Assembly: GCF_037546185.1 (NCBI RefSeq)
Contig: NZ_JAWMWH010000001.1
Span: 744,001 to 808,000 of the forward strand
DNA from: Nicoliella lavandulae
GTDB taxonomy: Bacteria; Bacillota; Bacilli; Lactobacillales; Lactobacillaceae
DNA length: 64,000 bases
Direction of reading: 5' to 3'
Both the position numbers and the translations under genes were made by a program. Positions 34,740 to 44,641 of the stretch are shown piece after piece (the first letter of the stretch is position 1; each line of letters opens with the position of its first letter). The notes under the pieces were generated by a model. The model was given only the letters and a program-made list of their open reading frames with translations. It was not told the DNA's origin and did no database searches.

Positions 34740-35744
34740 GTGACTGAAGAAGTAACGGTTAAGGATTTAGTCGATAATACCCATTTAAGTGTTGCTTATG
34801 GTGAAGACTATTTAGATCGATTAATTACCACTAGTGATATTTCCAGACCTGGTTTAGAGTTAACGGGCTATTTTAATTACTATCCAGCCAAACGAATTCA
34901 GTTATTAGGAATTACTGAAACTTCCTTTGCCAAGGGCATGGCTAGTGATGAGCTATACGATGTCATGAAAAAGATGTGTCAGCCTGAAACGCCAGCCTTT
35001 GTTATTTCAACTCAATTAGATCCACCAGAAGAACTATTAGATGCTGCTGAAAGTCAGCATATTCCAGTCCTGTGCTCGAAGCTAACTACTTCGCGAGTAT
35101 TGAGTAATATGACCAACTTCCTTGAAGCAAAATTAGCCGAACGAATGTCCATTCACGGTGAATTAGTTGATATTTATGGGTTAGGGGTCTTGATTACTGG
35201 TGACTCTGGAGTCGGTAAGAGCGAAACGGCGTTGGAACTAATTAAGCGGGGCCACCGATTGATTGCAGATGATCGAGTCGAAGTTTATCAACAAGATGAA
35301 CAAACGCTGATTGGTCAAGCGCCGCGTATCTTAAGACACTTACTGGAAATTCGAGGGATTGGAATTATTGATGCTATGAATTTATTTGGGGCCGGAGCAG
35401 TCCGTAGCGATACGCGAGTGGACCTAATCGTTCATCTATCGAATTGGTCTAAGGACACGCCATTCGACCGTTTGGGCAATAACAATGAAACCCAACGATT
35501 CTTTGATGTCGATGTCCCTAAACTAAATATTCCAGTTAAAATTGGTCGAAACTTAGCAGTACTGATTGAAGCTGCTGCCATGAACTTTAGAGCTCGTTCC
35601 ATGGGTTATGATGCTACCAAGGTATTTGATGATAACTTAACTAGTTTAATCAAAGAAAACTCCATTAAAGATGCCCGAGCCCGCAAACGTGAGGCGGCAA
35701 TTAAGGCTAAGAATAAAGCGGAGATTAATAAACCAAAGCAATAA
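34740..35744 (+). CDS. hprK: HPr kinase/phosphorylase
   Basis: The 334-residue enzyme phosphorylates and dephosphorylates Ser46 of HPr, controlling carbon catabolite repression through CcpA and sugar uptake. The N-terminal domain is followed by Walker A LITGDSGVGKSETALELI near residue 152, RLIADDRVEVYQ, the HPrK signature LEIRGIGIIDAMNLFGAGAV and a FDRL loop. The start is GTG 34740 after GGAGGAG. The tail is longer and more basic than the core family. It is the first of hprK-lgt-gpsA-galU-trxB. Confidence 0.96.
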   Translation: MTEEVTVKDLVDNTHLSVAYGEDYLDRLITTSDISRPGLELTGYFNYYPAKRIQLLGITETSFAKGMASDELYDVMKKMCQPETPAFVISTQLDPPEELLDAAESQHIPVLCSKLTTSRVLSNMTNFLEAKLAERMSIHGELVDIYGLGVLITGDSGVGKSETALELIKRGHRLIADDRVEVYQQDEQTLIGQAPRILRHLLEIRGIGIIDAMNLFGAGAVRSDTRVDLIVHLSNWSKDTPFDRLGNNNETQRFFDVDVPKLNIPVKIGRNLAVLIEAAAMNFRARSMGYDATKVFDDNLTSLIKENSIKDARARKREAAIKAKNKAEINKPKQ

Positions 35745-35778
35745 CAACAATCATAATCTTTGAAGGGAATGAATCATC

Positions 35779-36603
35779 ATTAAACTAGCATTAAATCCAA
35801 TTGCATTTGATTTGGGCCCCATTCAGGTCCATTGGTACGGTATTTTTATCGCCAGTGCCGTCATTTTGGCGGTATATTTATCGGTTCGAGAGGGAAACAA
35901 GCGGGGCATTAAAGCTGATAATATTTATGACATGTTACTGTGGGCATTGCCATTTTCTATCATTAGCGCCCGATTGTACTACGTTGCCTTTCAGTGGAGC
36001 TATTATCAAAATCATCTAGATGAAATTATTCGAATCTGGGACGGTGGAATTGCCATCTATGGTTCGTTGATCGGTGCGGCAATCGTGATTATCTTATTCT
36101 GTCGTTCCCGATTGATCCCGGTTTGGCTCATGTTAGATGTTATTTCGCCGACGGTCTTGTTGGCACAAGGAATTGGTCGGTGGGGTAATTTTATGAACCA
36201 AGAAGCCTTTGGTCAGATTACCAGTCTAGCGTTCTTGCAGCATTTGCATTTGCCACAGTTTATTATTAATCAAATGTATATCGGTGGCGCATATCGACAA
36301 CCCACCTTCCTCTACGAATCGCTATGGAGTTTTTTGGGGGTAGCAGTAATTTTATCATTGCGACACGTTCCTCATTTCTTCAAACGCGGTGAAGTTTTTC
36401 TAATGTATGTTCTATGGTATTCATTTGGTCGGTTCTTCGTTGAAGGAATGCGAACTGATAGTCTAATGATCGGTAGTATTCGAGTTTCGCAATGGTTATC
36501 CATTGTCCTCTTCGTAGTTGCAATTGGTTTAATCATCTATCGGCGTCGCAAGTATCCAGATGCCAGTTGGTATTTAGACGGTGCAAAACGAATTTTACAA
36601 TAA
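35779..36603 (+). CDS. lgt: Prolipoprotein diacylglyceryl transferase; unusual (ATT or ATC) start
   Basis: The polytopic enzyme attaches diacylglycerol to the lipobox cysteine of prolipoproteins. Motifs are VHWYGIFIASA, the WDGGIAIYGSLIG segment and the Lgt signature QGIGRWGNFMNQEAFG with its essential Arg. The reading frame is open and conserved upstream of the first canonical start (TTG 35812): it encodes KLALNPIAFDLGPIQVHWYG, and NPIAF-x-LGPI is typical of the family. In that frame only ATC 35773, ATC 35776 or ATT 35779 can start; AAGGGA lies 10 bases before the ATT. The ATG at 35769 is out of frame. An assembly error is an alternative. Confidence 0.9.
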   Translation: MKLALNPIAFDLGPIQVHWYGIFIASAVILAVYLSVREGNKRGIKADNIYDMLLWALPFSIISARLYYVAFQWSYYQNHLDEIIRIWDGGIAIYGSLIGAAIVIILFCRSRLIPVWLMLDVISPTVLLAQGIGRWGNFMNQEAFGQITSLAFLQHLHLPQFIINQMYIGGAYRQPTFLYESLWSFLGVAVILSLRHVPHFFKRGEVFLMYVLWYSFGRFFVEGMRTDSLMIGSIRVSQWLSIVLFVVAIGLIIYRRRKYPDASWYLDGAKRILQ

Positions 36604-36625
36604 ATAAAAAGGTGAAGTGAAAAAC

Positions 36626-37642
36626 ATGACAGAAAAAATTGCAGTTTTAGGAGCTGGCTCATGGGGCAGTATGTTAGCAAACATCCTAGCTCAAAACGGA
36701 AATGACGTTCGACTTTGGTCATACAAGCCAGCGCAAGTGGCAGAATTAAATAATGATCATACTAATTCCAAATACTTAAAAGATTTTACTTTCTCAGATT
36801 CATTGGTTGCCTATTCCGACATGAAGGCTGCAATGGATGGGGTAGATGACGTATTGTTCGTTGTTCCCGCTCAAGTAACCCGTTCGGTTGCTAAAAAAGC
36901 AGATGCCATCATTGCTGAATTAGGGATTAAACCCAATTTGATCCATGCTAGTAAGGGAATCGAAGAAAAAACATATAAGCGTATGTCAGAAGTGCTAGCT
37001 GAAGAAATTGCCCCCGCCCATCGTCGCTCAATTTCCGTTCTTTCTGGTCCTAGTCAAGCCGAAGATGTTGCTCGTGGTGATATTACACTGGTCACGGTAG
37101 CAAGTGAAGACATGCAAGTTGCTGAGCATATTCAATCATTGTTCATGAACGACCACTTCCGGGTCTATACCAATGATGATGTGATCGGAGTAGAAATTGG
37201 GGCAGCTTTGAAGAATATCATTGCCCTTGGTGCCGGGGCCTTAGTTGGGCTAGGTTATGGTGATAACGCCAAGGCTTCCTTAATTACCCGGGGCTTGGCT
37301 GAAATTTCACGTTTAGGGACTTCATTTGGTGCAAACCCGCTAACGTTTATTGGATTATCTGGCGTGGGGGACTTAATTGTTACCGCCACTAGCTCTGATT
37401 CTAGAAACTGGCGGGCTGGGAACCAACTTGGTAAGGGCCAAACCCTAGAAGATGTTGTTAACAACATGGGGATGGTCATTGAAGGAGTTGCTACTACCCG
37501 GGCAGCATATGAATTAGCTAAGCAACGTGGCGTTGAAATGCCAATTACTTCTGCTATCTATCATGTTTTGTATGATCATGCTGATATTAAAGCATCCATT
37601 AGCAAATTAATGCAACGTGAAGGTCGTTCAGAATTAAACTAA
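36626..37642 (+). CDS. gpsA: Glycerol-3-phosphate dehydrogenase [NAD(P)+]
   Basis: The 338-residue enzyme reduces dihydroxyacetone phosphate to sn-glycerol-3-phosphate for phospholipid and teichoic acid synthesis. The N-terminal Rossmann motif AVLGAGSWGSMLANIL, HASKGIEEKTYKRMSEVL, VLSGPSQAEDVARG, the catalytic Lys in EIGAALKNIIALGAGAL and GLSGVGDLIVTATS are all present. ATG 36626 follows AAAGGTGAAG; the GTG nine bases earlier is too close to that site. It lies 22 bases after lgt. Confidence 0.97.
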   Translation: MTEKIAVLGAGSWGSMLANILAQNGNDVRLWSYKPAQVAELNNDHTNSKYLKDFTFSDSLVAYSDMKAAMDGVDDVLFVVPAQVTRSVAKKADAIIAELGIKPNLIHASKGIEEKTYKRMSEVLAEEIAPAHRRSISVLSGPSQAEDVARGDITLVTVASEDMQVAEHIQSLFMNDHFRVYTNDDVIGVEIGAALKNIIALGAGALVGLGYGDNAKASLITRGLAEISRLGTSFGANPLTFIGLSGVGDLIVTATSSDSRNWRAGNQLGKGQTLEDVVNNMGMVIEGVATTRAAYELAKQRGVEMPITSAIYHVLYDHADIKASISKLMQREGRSELN

Positions 37643-37678
37643 ATCGCAATTTAATTAAACTATTAGGAGTTTTGTATT

Positions 37679-38569
37679 ATGAAAAAGATTAGAAAAGCAA
37701 TTATTCCAGCTGCTGGATTAGGAACTAGATTCTTACCAGAAACTAAGGCCGTGCCAAAAGAAATGCTACCAGTGGTTGATACCCCTACCATTCAATTGAT
37801 CGTTGAAGAAGCTAAGGCTTCTGGAATTACTGATATCTTAATCATCATTGGTCGGAATAAACGAAATATTGAAGATCACTTTGATTCCAACCCAGAATTG
37901 GAAGCTAACTTAGCCCGTAAGCATAAGGATAAGATGTTAAAGGCCGTTCAAGAAACCAATGGGATGAACATCTACTTTATCCGCCAAAATCATCCAGACG
38001 GGTTAGGGGATGCCGTTTCCACTGCCCGCAGTTTCGTAGGGGATGAACCATTCGTTATTATGTTAGGTGATGATATTGCTAAGGCTGAAGAACCATTGAC
38101 TAAGCAATTGATCGATTGTTACGAAGAAACTGGTGAATCCACGTTAGCAGTTATGCGAGTACCACATGAAGATACTGCTAAGTACGGGGTAATTGCGCCA
38201 ACTAAGGAAATCAAGCCCGGACTATACGACGTGGATAGTTTTGTTGAAAAACCAAACCCAGAAGATGCCCCAAGTGATTTAGCCATCATTGGTCGGTACC
38301 TATTGACCCCTAACATTTTTGATATTTTAGCTGAAACTAAACCTGGTAAGGGAAATGAAATTCAATTAACCGATGCAATTGATACCCTTAACAAGACCCA
38401 CAAAGTCTACGCTCACGAATTAGTTGGTTCTAGATACGATACTGGAAACAAGTTTGGTTGGTTGAAGACCAATATTGAATATGGACTAGAACATCCAGAA
38501 GTAAAGGATGAATTGCGTGCATACATTAAGGAATTAGGCCAACAATTAATTGATGAAGATCAAAAATAA
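37679..38569 (+). CDS. galU: UTP-glucose-1-phosphate uridylyltransferase
   Basis: The 296-residue nucleotidyltransferase makes UDP-glucose for envelope polymers and galactose metabolism. The nucleotide-binding loop AIIPAAGLGTRFLPETKAVPK, the VDTPTIQLIVEEA segment, GLGDAVSTAR, FVIMLGDDI, YDVDSFVEKPNPEDAPSDLA and GNEIQLTDAI are typical. It starts at ATG 37679 after TTAGGAG. It lies 36 bases after gpsA in the hprK-lgt-gpsA-galU-trxB run of lactobacilli. Confidence 0.96.
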   Translation: MKKIRKAIIPAAGLGTRFLPETKAVPKEMLPVVDTPTIQLIVEEAKASGITDILIIIGRNKRNIEDHFDSNPELEANLARKHKDKMLKAVQETNGMNIYFIRQNHPDGLGDAVSTARSFVGDEPFVIMLGDDIAKAEEPLTKQLIDCYEETGESTLAVMRVPHEDTAKYGVIAPTKEIKPGLYDVDSFVEKPNPEDAPSDLAIIGRYLLTPNIFDILAETKPGKGNEIQLTDAIDTLNKTHKVYAHELVGSRYDTGNKFGWLKTNIEYGLEHPEVKDELRAYIKELGQQLIDEDQK

Positions 38570-38654
38570 TGCATTGGGTACAAACTAATGGACAAATTTA
38601 CTTATTAATAGTAAGCTATGTACATTAACGATTTAGATAAGGAGTGTTCAATCA

Positions 38655-39572
38655 GTGGAAAGTTATGATGTAATTGTGATTGGTGCTGGTCCCAGTGGAA
38701 TGACTAGTGCACTTTACGCTTCCCGTGCTAATCTATCAGTATTAATGATTGATCGAGGGATTTATGGTGGCCAAATGAATAATACGGCTGAAATTGAAAA
38801 CTATCCTGGTTTTAAGTCCATTTTGGGTCCTGATTTAGCTAAGAACATGTACGAAGGCTCAATTAATTTTGGGGCTAAGTATGGTTATGGAACGGTTGAA
38901 TCAATTGAAGACCAGGGTGCCGTTAAAGTTGTGCACACTGATAATGGTGATTATCAAGCTAAGGCGATTATCATCGGCACTGGTTCTCAATACCGTAAAC
39001 TAGGGGTTGAAGGTGAAGATAGCTACGGCGGCCGCGGAGTTTCTTACTGCGCAGTCTGTGACGGAGCGTTCTTTAAGAACAAGGAAGTAGTAGTGGTTGG
39101 TGGTGGTGATTCCGCCATTCAAGAATCACTATATTTGGCTCAATTAGTATCTAAGGTAACGGTGGTTCACCGGCGTGATGAGCTTAGAGCCCAAAAGGTG
39201 CTGCAAGACCAAGCATTTGCTAATGATAAGATCAATTTTGTTTGGAATACTAGTGTGACCGAAGTGGTCGGTGATGATGCTAAAGTAACTGGAGTTAAGA
39301 CCATTAATAATGAAACGAACGAAACTGGATTGATCAATGCCAGTGGTGTGTTTATTTATGTTGGAAATCTACCAATTACTGGCGCTTTTGCCAACCTTCA
39401 TATTACTGATGAAAAGGGTTGGATCAAGACTAATGACCGAATGGAAACATCCATGCCAGGGATTTTTGCCGTGGGTGATGTTCGAGCTAAGGAATTACGC
39501 CAAGTGGTCACTGCAGTTGGCGATGGTGGAATTGCTGGTCAAAATGCATTCCATTACATCCAAAATATGTAA
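38655..39572 (+). CDS. trxB: Thioredoxin reductase
   Basis: This 305-residue FAD/NADPH enzyme keeps thioredoxin reduced and indirectly supplies ribonucleotide reductase. It has the FAD motif VIVIGAGPSGMTSALYASRA, the redox-active CAVC in SYCAVCDGAFF near residue 133, the NADPH motif VVVVGGGDSAIQESLYLA and GIFAVGDVRAKELRQVVTA. It starts at GTG 38655 after AAGGAGTG. It is 85 bases downstream of galU and followed by a terminator. Confidence 0.97.
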   Translation: MESYDVIVIGAGPSGMTSALYASRANLSVLMIDRGIYGGQMNNTAEIENYPGFKSILGPDLAKNMYEGSINFGAKYGYGTVESIEDQGAVKVVHTDNGDYQAKAIIIGTGSQYRKLGVEGEDSYGGRGVSYCAVCDGAFFKNKEVVVVGGGDSAIQESLYLAQLVSKVTVVHRRDELRAQKVLQDQAFANDKINFVWNTSVTEVVGDDAKVTGVKTINNETNETGLINASGVFIYVGNLPITGAFANLHITDEKGWIKTNDRMETSMPGIFAVGDVRAKELRQVVTAVGDGGIAGQNAFHYIQNM

Positions 39573-39620
39573 AGTGTTTATTCTTTGAAAAAAGCAAAAC
39601 AGTGTTAAAATAAAGATAAC

Positions 39621-39651
39621 AAGTGGGGGAGGCGTCCTTCCCCACTTTTTT
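39621..39651 (+). terminator. Terminator of trxB
   Basis: AAGTGGGGGAGG and CCTTCCCCACTT pair closely over a three-base loop, followed by T. It insulates trxB from uvrB. Confidence 0.88.
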
Positions 39652-39695
39652 ATGCGAAAAAATAAGTTATTGCAACTCGAAAGGGGACTAAGTAA

Positions 39696-41711
39696 ATGGC
39701 AAAGATTAATCGAATTACGGATAATAAATTCGACTTGGTTTCAGATTACAGTCCAACTGGTGATCAACCCAAGGCAATTGAAGAATTAACCAACGGGATT
39801 AAACAAGGCGATAAAGAACAGGTCTTGTTAGGTGCAACTGGAACTGGGAAGACGTTTACTATTTCTAATGTGATTAAAAATGTAAATAAACCAACGCTTG
39901 TGCTATCCCATAATAAGACCCTTGCTGGTCAATTATATAGTGAATTAAAGCGGTTCTTTCCACACAATGCGGTGGAATACTTCGTTAGTTATTATGATTA
40001 TTACCAACCAGAAGCATACGTGCCATCTAGTGATACCTATATTGAAAAGGATTCATCAATTAATGATGAAATTGATCAATTACGGCATGCGGCCACGAGT
40101 GCGTTACTAGAACGAAATGATGTAATTGTAGTGGCATCCGTATCCGCTATTTTTGGATTAGGAAGTCCAAAGGAATATTTTGATCACACGATTCCATTAC
40201 ACGTGGGTCAAGAAATTGATCGTGATACATTATTACGGGAATTAGTGAACATCCAATTTGACCGGAATGATATTGATTTTCAACGGGGCCGGTTCAGAGT
40301 GCGTGGTGACGTGGTAGAAGTCTTCCCAGCATCTGGTAGTAAATATGCATATCGAATTGAATTTTTCGGGGATGAAATTGATCGCATTCGCGAAATTGAT
40401 ACCCTAACTGGTGAGATTATTAGTGATAAGGATAAAATCATCATTTTCCCAGCAACTCACTTCTTAGCAGATGATCAAATTATGGATCATGCCTTAGATG
40501 GAATTAAGCAGGAACTAGATTCCCAATCTAAGAAGTTAACCGATGAAGGAAAGTTACTAGAAGCCCAACGACTAAAGCAACGCACGACTTATGATATTGA
40601 AATGATGCGTGAAATGGGTTATACCAACGGCATTGAAAACTATTCGCGGTATATGGATGGTCGGAAACCAGGGGAACCACCATACACGTTAATGGATTTC
40701 TTCCCTAAGGACTTTTTGATGGTCGTTGATGAGTCCCACCAAACGATTCCACAAGTTGGTGGGATGTATAATGGGGATAAAGCCCGGAAGGAACGGTTAA
40801 TTGAATACGGATTCCGGCTCCCCAGTGCCTTAGATAACCGGCCATTACAAATGCCTGAATTTGAAAAACACATTAATCAGGTTATTTATATGTCAGCGAC
40901 TCCTGGCCCATATGAATTAAAGCACGCCGACCAAGTAGTTCAACAAATTATCCGACCAACCGGTTTATTGGATCCAATCGTGAAGGTTCGACCAATTATG
41001 GGTCAAATGGATGATTTAGTGGGGGAAATCAATAAACGAATCGACCGTAACGAGCGGACATTTGTTACGACATTAACGAAGAAAATGGCGGAAGATTTAA
41101 CTGACTACCTAAAGGATTTAGGAATTCGCGTGCGTTATTTGCATAGTGATATTAAGACCCTCGAACGGACTAAGATTATTCATGACCTGCGAGCAGGTAA
41201 GTTCGATGTTTTAGTTGGAATTAATCTCCTTCGGGAAGGAATTGATGTGCCGGAAGTATCATTAGTGGTGATTTTAGATGCTGATAAGGAAGGGTTCTTA
41301 CGGAATGAACGTTCCTTGATTCAAACGATTGGTCGGGCCGCCAGAAACGAACATGGTGAAGTAATTATGTATGCGGATGACATGACTGATTCGATGAAGA
41401 AGGCCATTGATGAAACCCAGCGGCGGCGTGAAATTCAAGAGCAATACAACCATGAGCATGGAATTACGCCCCATACGATTAAGAAGGCGATTTCACCAGT
41501 TATCTCCGTTAGTGGAGATCAAGTAGCCGCTGAAAATGACGCTACGAATGGTGAAATTGTTACGACTGACTTTAAGAAGATGAGTAAGGCGGAAAAACAA
41601 GCCATGATTGGCCGCCTAGAAGACGAAATGCAGTCTGCATCGAAGCGACTTGACTTCGAACATGCCGCTAACTTACGGGATACAATTATTGAATTGCAGG
41701 CGAAGATGTAA
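39696..41711 (+). CDS. uvrB: Excinuclease ABC subunit B
   Basis: The 671-residue damage-verification helicase of nucleotide excision repair. Walker A is in LLGATGTGKTFTISNVI, the beta-hairpin region YFVSYYDYYQPEAYVPSSD follows, then DFFPKDFLMVVDESH, YMSATPGPYE, GINLLREGIDVPEVSLV and IQTIGRAARN. The C-terminal UVR motif (about residues 630-668, EKQAMIGRLEDEM) binds UvrC. It starts at ATG 39696. uvrA begins 11 bases downstream, so the two form an operon. Confidence 0.98.
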   Translation: MAKINRITDNKFDLVSDYSPTGDQPKAIEELTNGIKQGDKEQVLLGATGTGKTFTISNVIKNVNKPTLVLSHNKTLAGQLYSELKRFFPHNAVEYFVSYYDYYQPEAYVPSSDTYIEKDSSINDEIDQLRHAATSALLERNDVIVVASVSAIFGLGSPKEYFDHTIPLHVGQEIDRDTLLRELVNIQFDRNDIDFQRGRFRVRGDVVEVFPASGSKYAYRIEFFGDEIDRIREIDTLTGEIISDKDKIIIFPATHFLADDQIMDHALDGIKQELDSQSKKLTDEGKLLEAQRLKQRTTYDIEMMREMGYTNGIENYSRYMDGRKPGEPPYTLMDFFPKDFLMVVDESHQTIPQVGGMYNGDKARKERLIEYGFRLPSALDNRPLQMPEFEKHINQVIYMSATPGPYELKHADQVVQQIIRPTGLLDPIVKVRPIMGQMDDLVGEINKRIDRNERTFVTTLTKKMAEDLTDYLKDLGIRVRYLHSDIKTLERTKIIHDLRAGKFDVLVGINLLREGIDVPEVSLVVILDADKEGFLRNERSLIQTIGRAARNEHGEVIMYADDMTDSMKKAIDETQRRREIQEQYNHEHGITPHTIKKAISPVISVSGDQVAAENDATNGEIVTTDFKKMSKAEKQAMIGRLEDEMQSASKRLDFEHAANLRDTIIELQAKM

Positions 41712-41722
41712 GGAGGACTGTT

Positions 41723-44578
41723 TTGTTAAACGATAAAATTATTATTCGCGGTGCGCGCGAACATAACTTAAAAGACATTAATGTGACCATTCCTAAAAAT
41801 AAATTAACGGTCGTAACGGGATTATCTGGTTCCGGAAAAAGTTCGTTAGCATTTGATACGTTATATGCTGAGGGTCAACGGCGGTATGTAGAAAGTTTAT
41901 CGTCATATGCACGGCAATTTTTAGGGCAAATGGATAAACCAGACGTAGATTCGATTGAAGGGCTAAGCCCAGCCATTTCAATTGATCAAAAGACAACGTC
42001 GCATAATCCACGTTCAACGGTGGGAACGGTCACTGAAATCAATGACTATTTCCGGCTGTTATGGGCACGAGTAGGAACCCCAATTTGTCCAAATGATGGG
42101 ACTAAGATTACTAGTCAATCCATTGATCAAATGATGGGCGAAATGCTTAATTTACCTGAACGGACGCGTCTACAGATCCTAGCGCCCGTAGTGCGGGATA
42201 AAAAGGGTCAACATAAAGAGATTTTAAAGAAGATTAAACGGGAAGGATTTGTGCGGATTCAAGTTGATGGTGAAGTCATGGACTTAGATGACTCAGTCGA
42301 ATTGGATAAGAACAAACGCCATACCATTAACGTGGTCGTAGACCGCATTATCATCAAAGACGGCATTAATTCCAGACTTTCAGATTCATTGGAAGCTGCA
42401 TTACGACTTAGTGATGGATACGCAATTGCTGATTTTATGGGTAAACGGGACAACATGGTCTTTTCAGAACATTACTCGTGTCCATTCTGTGGCTTTACAG
42501 TTGGGAAGCTGGAACCACGACTATTTTCATTTAATTCACCACTGGGAGCCTGTCCTGATTGTGATGGATTAGGGATTAAATTAGAAGTGGATCTAGATTT
42601 AGTAATTCCAGACCGCAGTAAAACCTTGGCTCAAGGAGCCCTAGCACCATGGAATCCAATTAGTTCTGAATACTATCCAAATATGTTAAAGCAAGCTTGT
42701 GAACACTTTGGAATTGATATGAACACGCCATTCAATAAATTACCAAAGAAGCAACGTGACTTGGTGCTTTACGGGTCTGGTGATCAGCAATTCCACTTTA
42801 ACTTCGAAAGTAATTTTGGTGGTAAGCGTGACTTAGACATGCCATTTGAAGGGGTGATTAATAATATTAATCGCCGTTATCATAACACTAATAGTGAATT
42901 TACTAGAAAGACCATGCGTGAGTACATGACTGAATTAACCTGCCAGACGTGTCATGGCTACCGGTTAAATGAACGAGCTTTAAGTGTGAAGGTAGCTGGT
43001 CAAAATATTAGTCAGGTGGCAGCAATTGATGTTCAAAAGGAATTGGACTACTTTAGCCAATTACAATTTGGTGAACAAGATTCAGTAATTGCCAAACCGA
43101 TCGTAAAGGAAATCATCGACCGCCTTAGTTTCCTAAAGAACGTTGGGTTAGACTATTTAACCCTCGCCCGTTCTGCTGGAACCCTATCTGGTGGAGAATC
43201 ACAACGGATTCGATTAGCAACTCAAATTGGATCGAATTTGTCCGGAGTGTTATATGTCCTTGATGAACCATCGATTGGATTGCATCAACGGGATAACAAT
43301 CGACTAATTAAATCATTACAATCAATGCGGGACTTAGGCAATACATTGGTCGTAGTCGAACATGATAAAGATACCATGGATGATGCTGATTACATTGTTG
43401 ACATTGGTCCTGGGGCCGGTGAAAATGGTGGAAAGGTCATGGCTGCTGGAACGCCAGCGGAAGTAGCTAAGAATCCACATTCACTAACTGGTCAATATCT
43501 ATCTGGGAAGAAGTTTATTCCGGTTCCATTGAAACGCCGGACTGGTAACGGTAAAAAGATTACGATTACTGGGGCACAAGCTAATAACTTAAAGGACATT
43601 ACCGTTAGTTTTCCCCTGGGTGAATTTATCGTGGTTTCTGGGGTTTCTGGATCTGGTAAATCAACATTAGTTAATACCATTTTAAAACGGGCATTAGCAC
43701 AAAAATTAAATCATAATTCAACTAAGCCTGGTAAGTACAAGTCCATTCGGGGCTATAAGAATATTGAAAAACTAGTTAGTATCGATCAAAGCCCAATTGG
43801 CCGGACTCCCCGGAGTAACCCGGCAACGTATACGGGGGTTTTTGATGATATCCGTGATTTATTTGCTGAAACTAATGAAGCCAAGTTACGTGGTTATAAG
43901 AAGGGCCGGTTTAGCTTTAACGTTAAGGGTGGCCGCTGTGAAACATGTCATGGGGATGGAATTTTAAAGATTGAAATGAACTTCCTTCCCGATGTCTATG
44001 TACCGTGTGAAGTTTGTCATGGTAAGCGGTATAACGCCGAAACCTTGGAAGTTGAATATAAAGGTAAAAACATTTCTGATGTATTGGATATGACCGTAAG
44101 CGAAGCCTTAGATTTCTTTAAGGCCATTCCCAAAATTACGCGGAAATTAGAGACCATTAATGAAGTGGGCCTTGGCTACGTCAAATTAGGCCAACCCGCA
44201 ACTACTTTATCTGGTGGGGAAGCCCAACGGATGAAGCTATCGGCTGAACTTTACAAAAAATCAGATGGTAAAAACCTATATATCTTAGATGAACCAACGA
44301 TTGGATTGCATACTGATGATATCGGACGATTGCTCAAAATCCTGCATGAATTAGTTGCTAAGGGCAATACTGTTTTGATCATTGAACACAGTTTAGATGT
44401 GATTAAAACTGCCGATTATTTAATTGACTTAGGACCTGAAGGTGGTGACGGTGGTGGCCAAATCGTCGCAACGGGTACCCCAGAAGAAGTCTGCCAAGTC
44501 AAAAATAGTTATACGGGTCAATATCTAAAGCCAGTTTTAGAAGTTGATACCAAACGAACCAAAGAGTTAAAAGAATAA
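41723..44578 (+). CDS. uvrA: Excinuclease ABC subunit A
   Basis: The 951-residue damage-recognition ATPase of nucleotide excision repair. It has two ABC modules: TVVTGLSGSGKSSLAFDT near the N-terminus and IVVSGVSGSGKSTLVNTIL near residue 640, each with signatures (LSGGESQRIRLATQIG and LSGGEAQRMKLSAELY). Zinc-binding cysteines occur in CPFCGFTVGKLEPRLFSFN, TCQTCHGYRLNERAL, CETCHGDGIL and CEVCHGKRYN. It starts at TTG 41723 behind AAGGAGG. It forms an operon with uvrB. Confidence 0.98.
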   Translation: MLNDKIIIRGAREHNLKDINVTIPKNKLTVVTGLSGSGKSSLAFDTLYAEGQRRYVESLSSYARQFLGQMDKPDVDSIEGLSPAISIDQKTTSHNPRSTVGTVTEINDYFRLLWARVGTPICPNDGTKITSQSIDQMMGEMLNLPERTRLQILAPVVRDKKGQHKEILKKIKREGFVRIQVDGEVMDLDDSVELDKNKRHTINVVVDRIIIKDGINSRLSDSLEAALRLSDGYAIADFMGKRDNMVFSEHYSCPFCGFTVGKLEPRLFSFNSPLGACPDCDGLGIKLEVDLDLVIPDRSKTLAQGALAPWNPISSEYYPNMLKQACEHFGIDMNTPFNKLPKKQRDLVLYGSGDQQFHFNFESNFGGKRDLDMPFEGVINNINRRYHNTNSEFTRKTMREYMTELTCQTCHGYRLNERALSVKVAGQNISQVAAIDVQKELDYFSQLQFGEQDSVIAKPIVKEIIDRLSFLKNVGLDYLTLARSAGTLSGGESQRIRLATQIGSNLSGVLYVLDEPSIGLHQRDNNRLIKSLQSMRDLGNTLVVVEHDKDTMDDADYIVDIGPGAGENGGKVMAAGTPAEVAKNPHSLTGQYLSGKKFIPVPLKRRTGNGKKITITGAQANNLKDITVSFPLGEFIVVSGVSGSGKSTLVNTILKRALAQKLNHNSTKPGKYKSIRGYKNIEKLVSIDQSPIGRTPRSNPATYTGVFDDIRDLFAETNEAKLRGYKKGRFSFNVKGGRCETCHGDGILKIEMNFLPDVYVPCEVCHGKRYNAETLEVEYKGKNISDVLDMTVSEALDFFKAIPKITRKLETINEVGLGYVKLGQPATTLSGGEAQRMKLSAELYKKSDGKNLYILDEPTIGLHTDDIGRLLKILHELVAKGNTVLIIEHSLDVIKTADYLIDLGPEGGDGGGQIVATGTPEEVCQVKNSYTGQYLKPVLEVDTKRTKELKE

Positions 44579-44584
44579 TTAAGA

Positions 44585-44608
44585 AAGGGCGAATGTTCGC
44601 CTTTTTTT
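44585..44608 (+). terminator. Terminator of uvrBA
   Basis: AAAGGGCGA pairs with TCGCCTTT around a four-base loop, within a T run. Confidence 0.85.
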
Positions 44609-44641
44609 ATTGTTTTTTTAAAAAAGAAACACCAGGTGTGT

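Noticed and set aside
39585..39651. Small RNA gene between a TTGAAA promoter-like site and the trxB terminator
   Set aside because: The -10 spacing is poor and the product would be only about 30 bases; the hairpin is better explained as the terminator of trxB.
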